Positions 63,554-64,000 of a stretch of DNA of 64,000 nucleotides are shown here, in pieces. The notes beneath the pieces are model-generated. The model had not been told where the DNA came from. It ran no database searches and was given only the letters and a program-made list of their open reading frames with translations. This DNA is from RHLJ01 sp965247355 (lineage in GTDB: Bacteria; Bacteroidota; Rhodothermia; Balneolales; Balneolaceae), in assembly GCA_965247355.1 (NCBI GenBank), contig OZ252011.1, positions 744,001-808,000 of the forward strand. The letters are read 5' to 3'. Position numbers and translations under genes: made by a program. Every line of letters starts with the position of its first letter. Within the stretch, counting starts at the first letter, position 1.

Positions 63554-64000
63554 TTAATCTTCGTCAAGGATTTCATTTATTCGAGCAGTTACATCATCAA
63601 GGTGAGCTCTGCTTGCACGGTCCCTTATATTTGAACGAGCGCTTCGAATATCTGTTCTGAGCTGAATTAACTCTGCTCTTAGTGCTGGCCTGATATCAGA
63701 ATCTTTGATATCTAAATCCGGGGAGCCAAATCTTCCTTCCAGTACATCGTCTTCAAACATAGTATGAATATAGCTTATGTATTCTCTTTGAAGTGATCGT
63801 CGATAGGCATCAATGCTTTGACTCTGGTACACTTCGCTCCAAATTCCTCTTCTTAAATCTTCAAGCATTTCAAGGAGGGTATAGGCATCATCATCAAAAG
63901 CTTCCTGTTCGGAAAGACGAGTCATTACCCCGGCATTCATGGTTGAACGAAGGATACCAGCTTGGAGGTTTTTAATTCTTTCAACTGCCCCGGCATGTTC
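63554..64000 (-). CDS. Zinc metalloprotease of the DUF4953/DUF5117 type, C-terminal part only
   Basis: The frame is open up to the window edge (at least 148 codons, with in-frame codons upstream of the ATG at 63940), so only the end of a larger gene is seen. The pattern matches the C-terminus of DUF4953/DUF5117 zinc-dependent metalloproteases: YTLLEMLEDLRRGIWSEV, then IDAYRRSLQREYISYI, DIKDSDIRPALRAELIQLR and RASRAHLDDVTARI. The HExxH region is outside the window. A terminator lies just downstream. Secreted peptidase by family. Confidence 0.75.
   Translation of the reverse strand, partial: EHAGAVERIKNLQAGILRSTMNAGVMTRLSEQEAFDDDAYTLLEMLEDLRRGIWSEVYQSQSIDAYRRSLQREYISYIHTMFEDDVLEGRFGSPDLDIKDSDIRPALRAELIQLRTDIRSARSNIRDRASRAHLDDVTARINEILDED

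Noticed and set aside
1..64000. CRISPR arrays, insertion sequences, phage genes, rRNA
   Set aside because: None seen: no regularly spaced repeats, transposases, integrases or rRNA-like blocks on either strand.

Overview
The window is gene-dense, AT-rich bacterial chromosome. I see no insertion sequences, phage genes or CRISPR arrays. Several markers point to the Bacteroidota/Rhodothermota-Balneolota side of the tree, most likely a Balneola/Gracilimonas-like marine bacterium. They are a type IX secretion (T9SS) sorting tail containing NYPNPFNPST, a T9SS Plug-type lipoprotein (DUF5103), one promoter matching the Bacteroidota TAnnTTTG element, few Shine-Dalgarno sites, many lipoproteins and TonB/Tol-type parts, and an F1Fo operon that stops after atpG with no atpD/atpC. 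The lineage is an inference from gene content; no 16S gene is present.

Region 1 (1-18200) is mostly housekeeping. It holds a 5'-truncated TamB-like gene, RNase R, and a three-part metallopeptidase/TolB-propeller/Omp85-barrel fusion. A convergent minus-strand operon follows (ccmB, holB, dapF, T9SS plug). Next is a plus-strand operon of EIIA-Ntr (ptsN), a PBP4-type DD-peptidase, a sigma-54 response regulator and folD. Region 2 (18200-24400) is accessory: a secreted T9SS cargo with a DNRLRE-like domain, an unknown lipoprotein, an orphan exbD, an unknown 115-residue protein, a GH51 arabinofuranosidase and a tandem pair of paralogous small membrane proteins.

Region 3 (24500-34340) contains guaB, a glycosyltransferase, an M23 peptidase with a bactofilin (a cell-shape pair), and the ATP synthase run atpZ, atpI-like, atpB-E-F-H-A-G. 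It closes with tRNA-Ser(UGA) and a strong terminator. Region 4 (34380-46300) is about the envelope: a TolC-family protein with MlaC, then glycosyltransferase/membrane protein/Wzi genes facing a sulfotransferase/GT2 pair. After these come DUF3047, an HTTM-like membrane protein with a small partner, and an MMPL/RND exporter.

Region 5 (46300-50520) looks like an arabinan or arabinose-polymer locus: a GH43 enzyme, a secreted partner and an MFS sugar permease. With the unlinked GH51 enzyme it suggests use of arabinose-containing polysaccharides. Region 6 (50750-64000) holds a cysteine-tailed lipoprotein, the TrkH/TrkA potassium system, and a three-gene unit of sensor histidine kinase, LysM/FecR-domain protein and a giant protein with about twelve PKD repeats. 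The window ends in the C-terminal part of a DUF4953/DUF5117-type zinc metalloprotease. The kinase/FecR/PKD unit is the most likely candidate here for an undescribed system.
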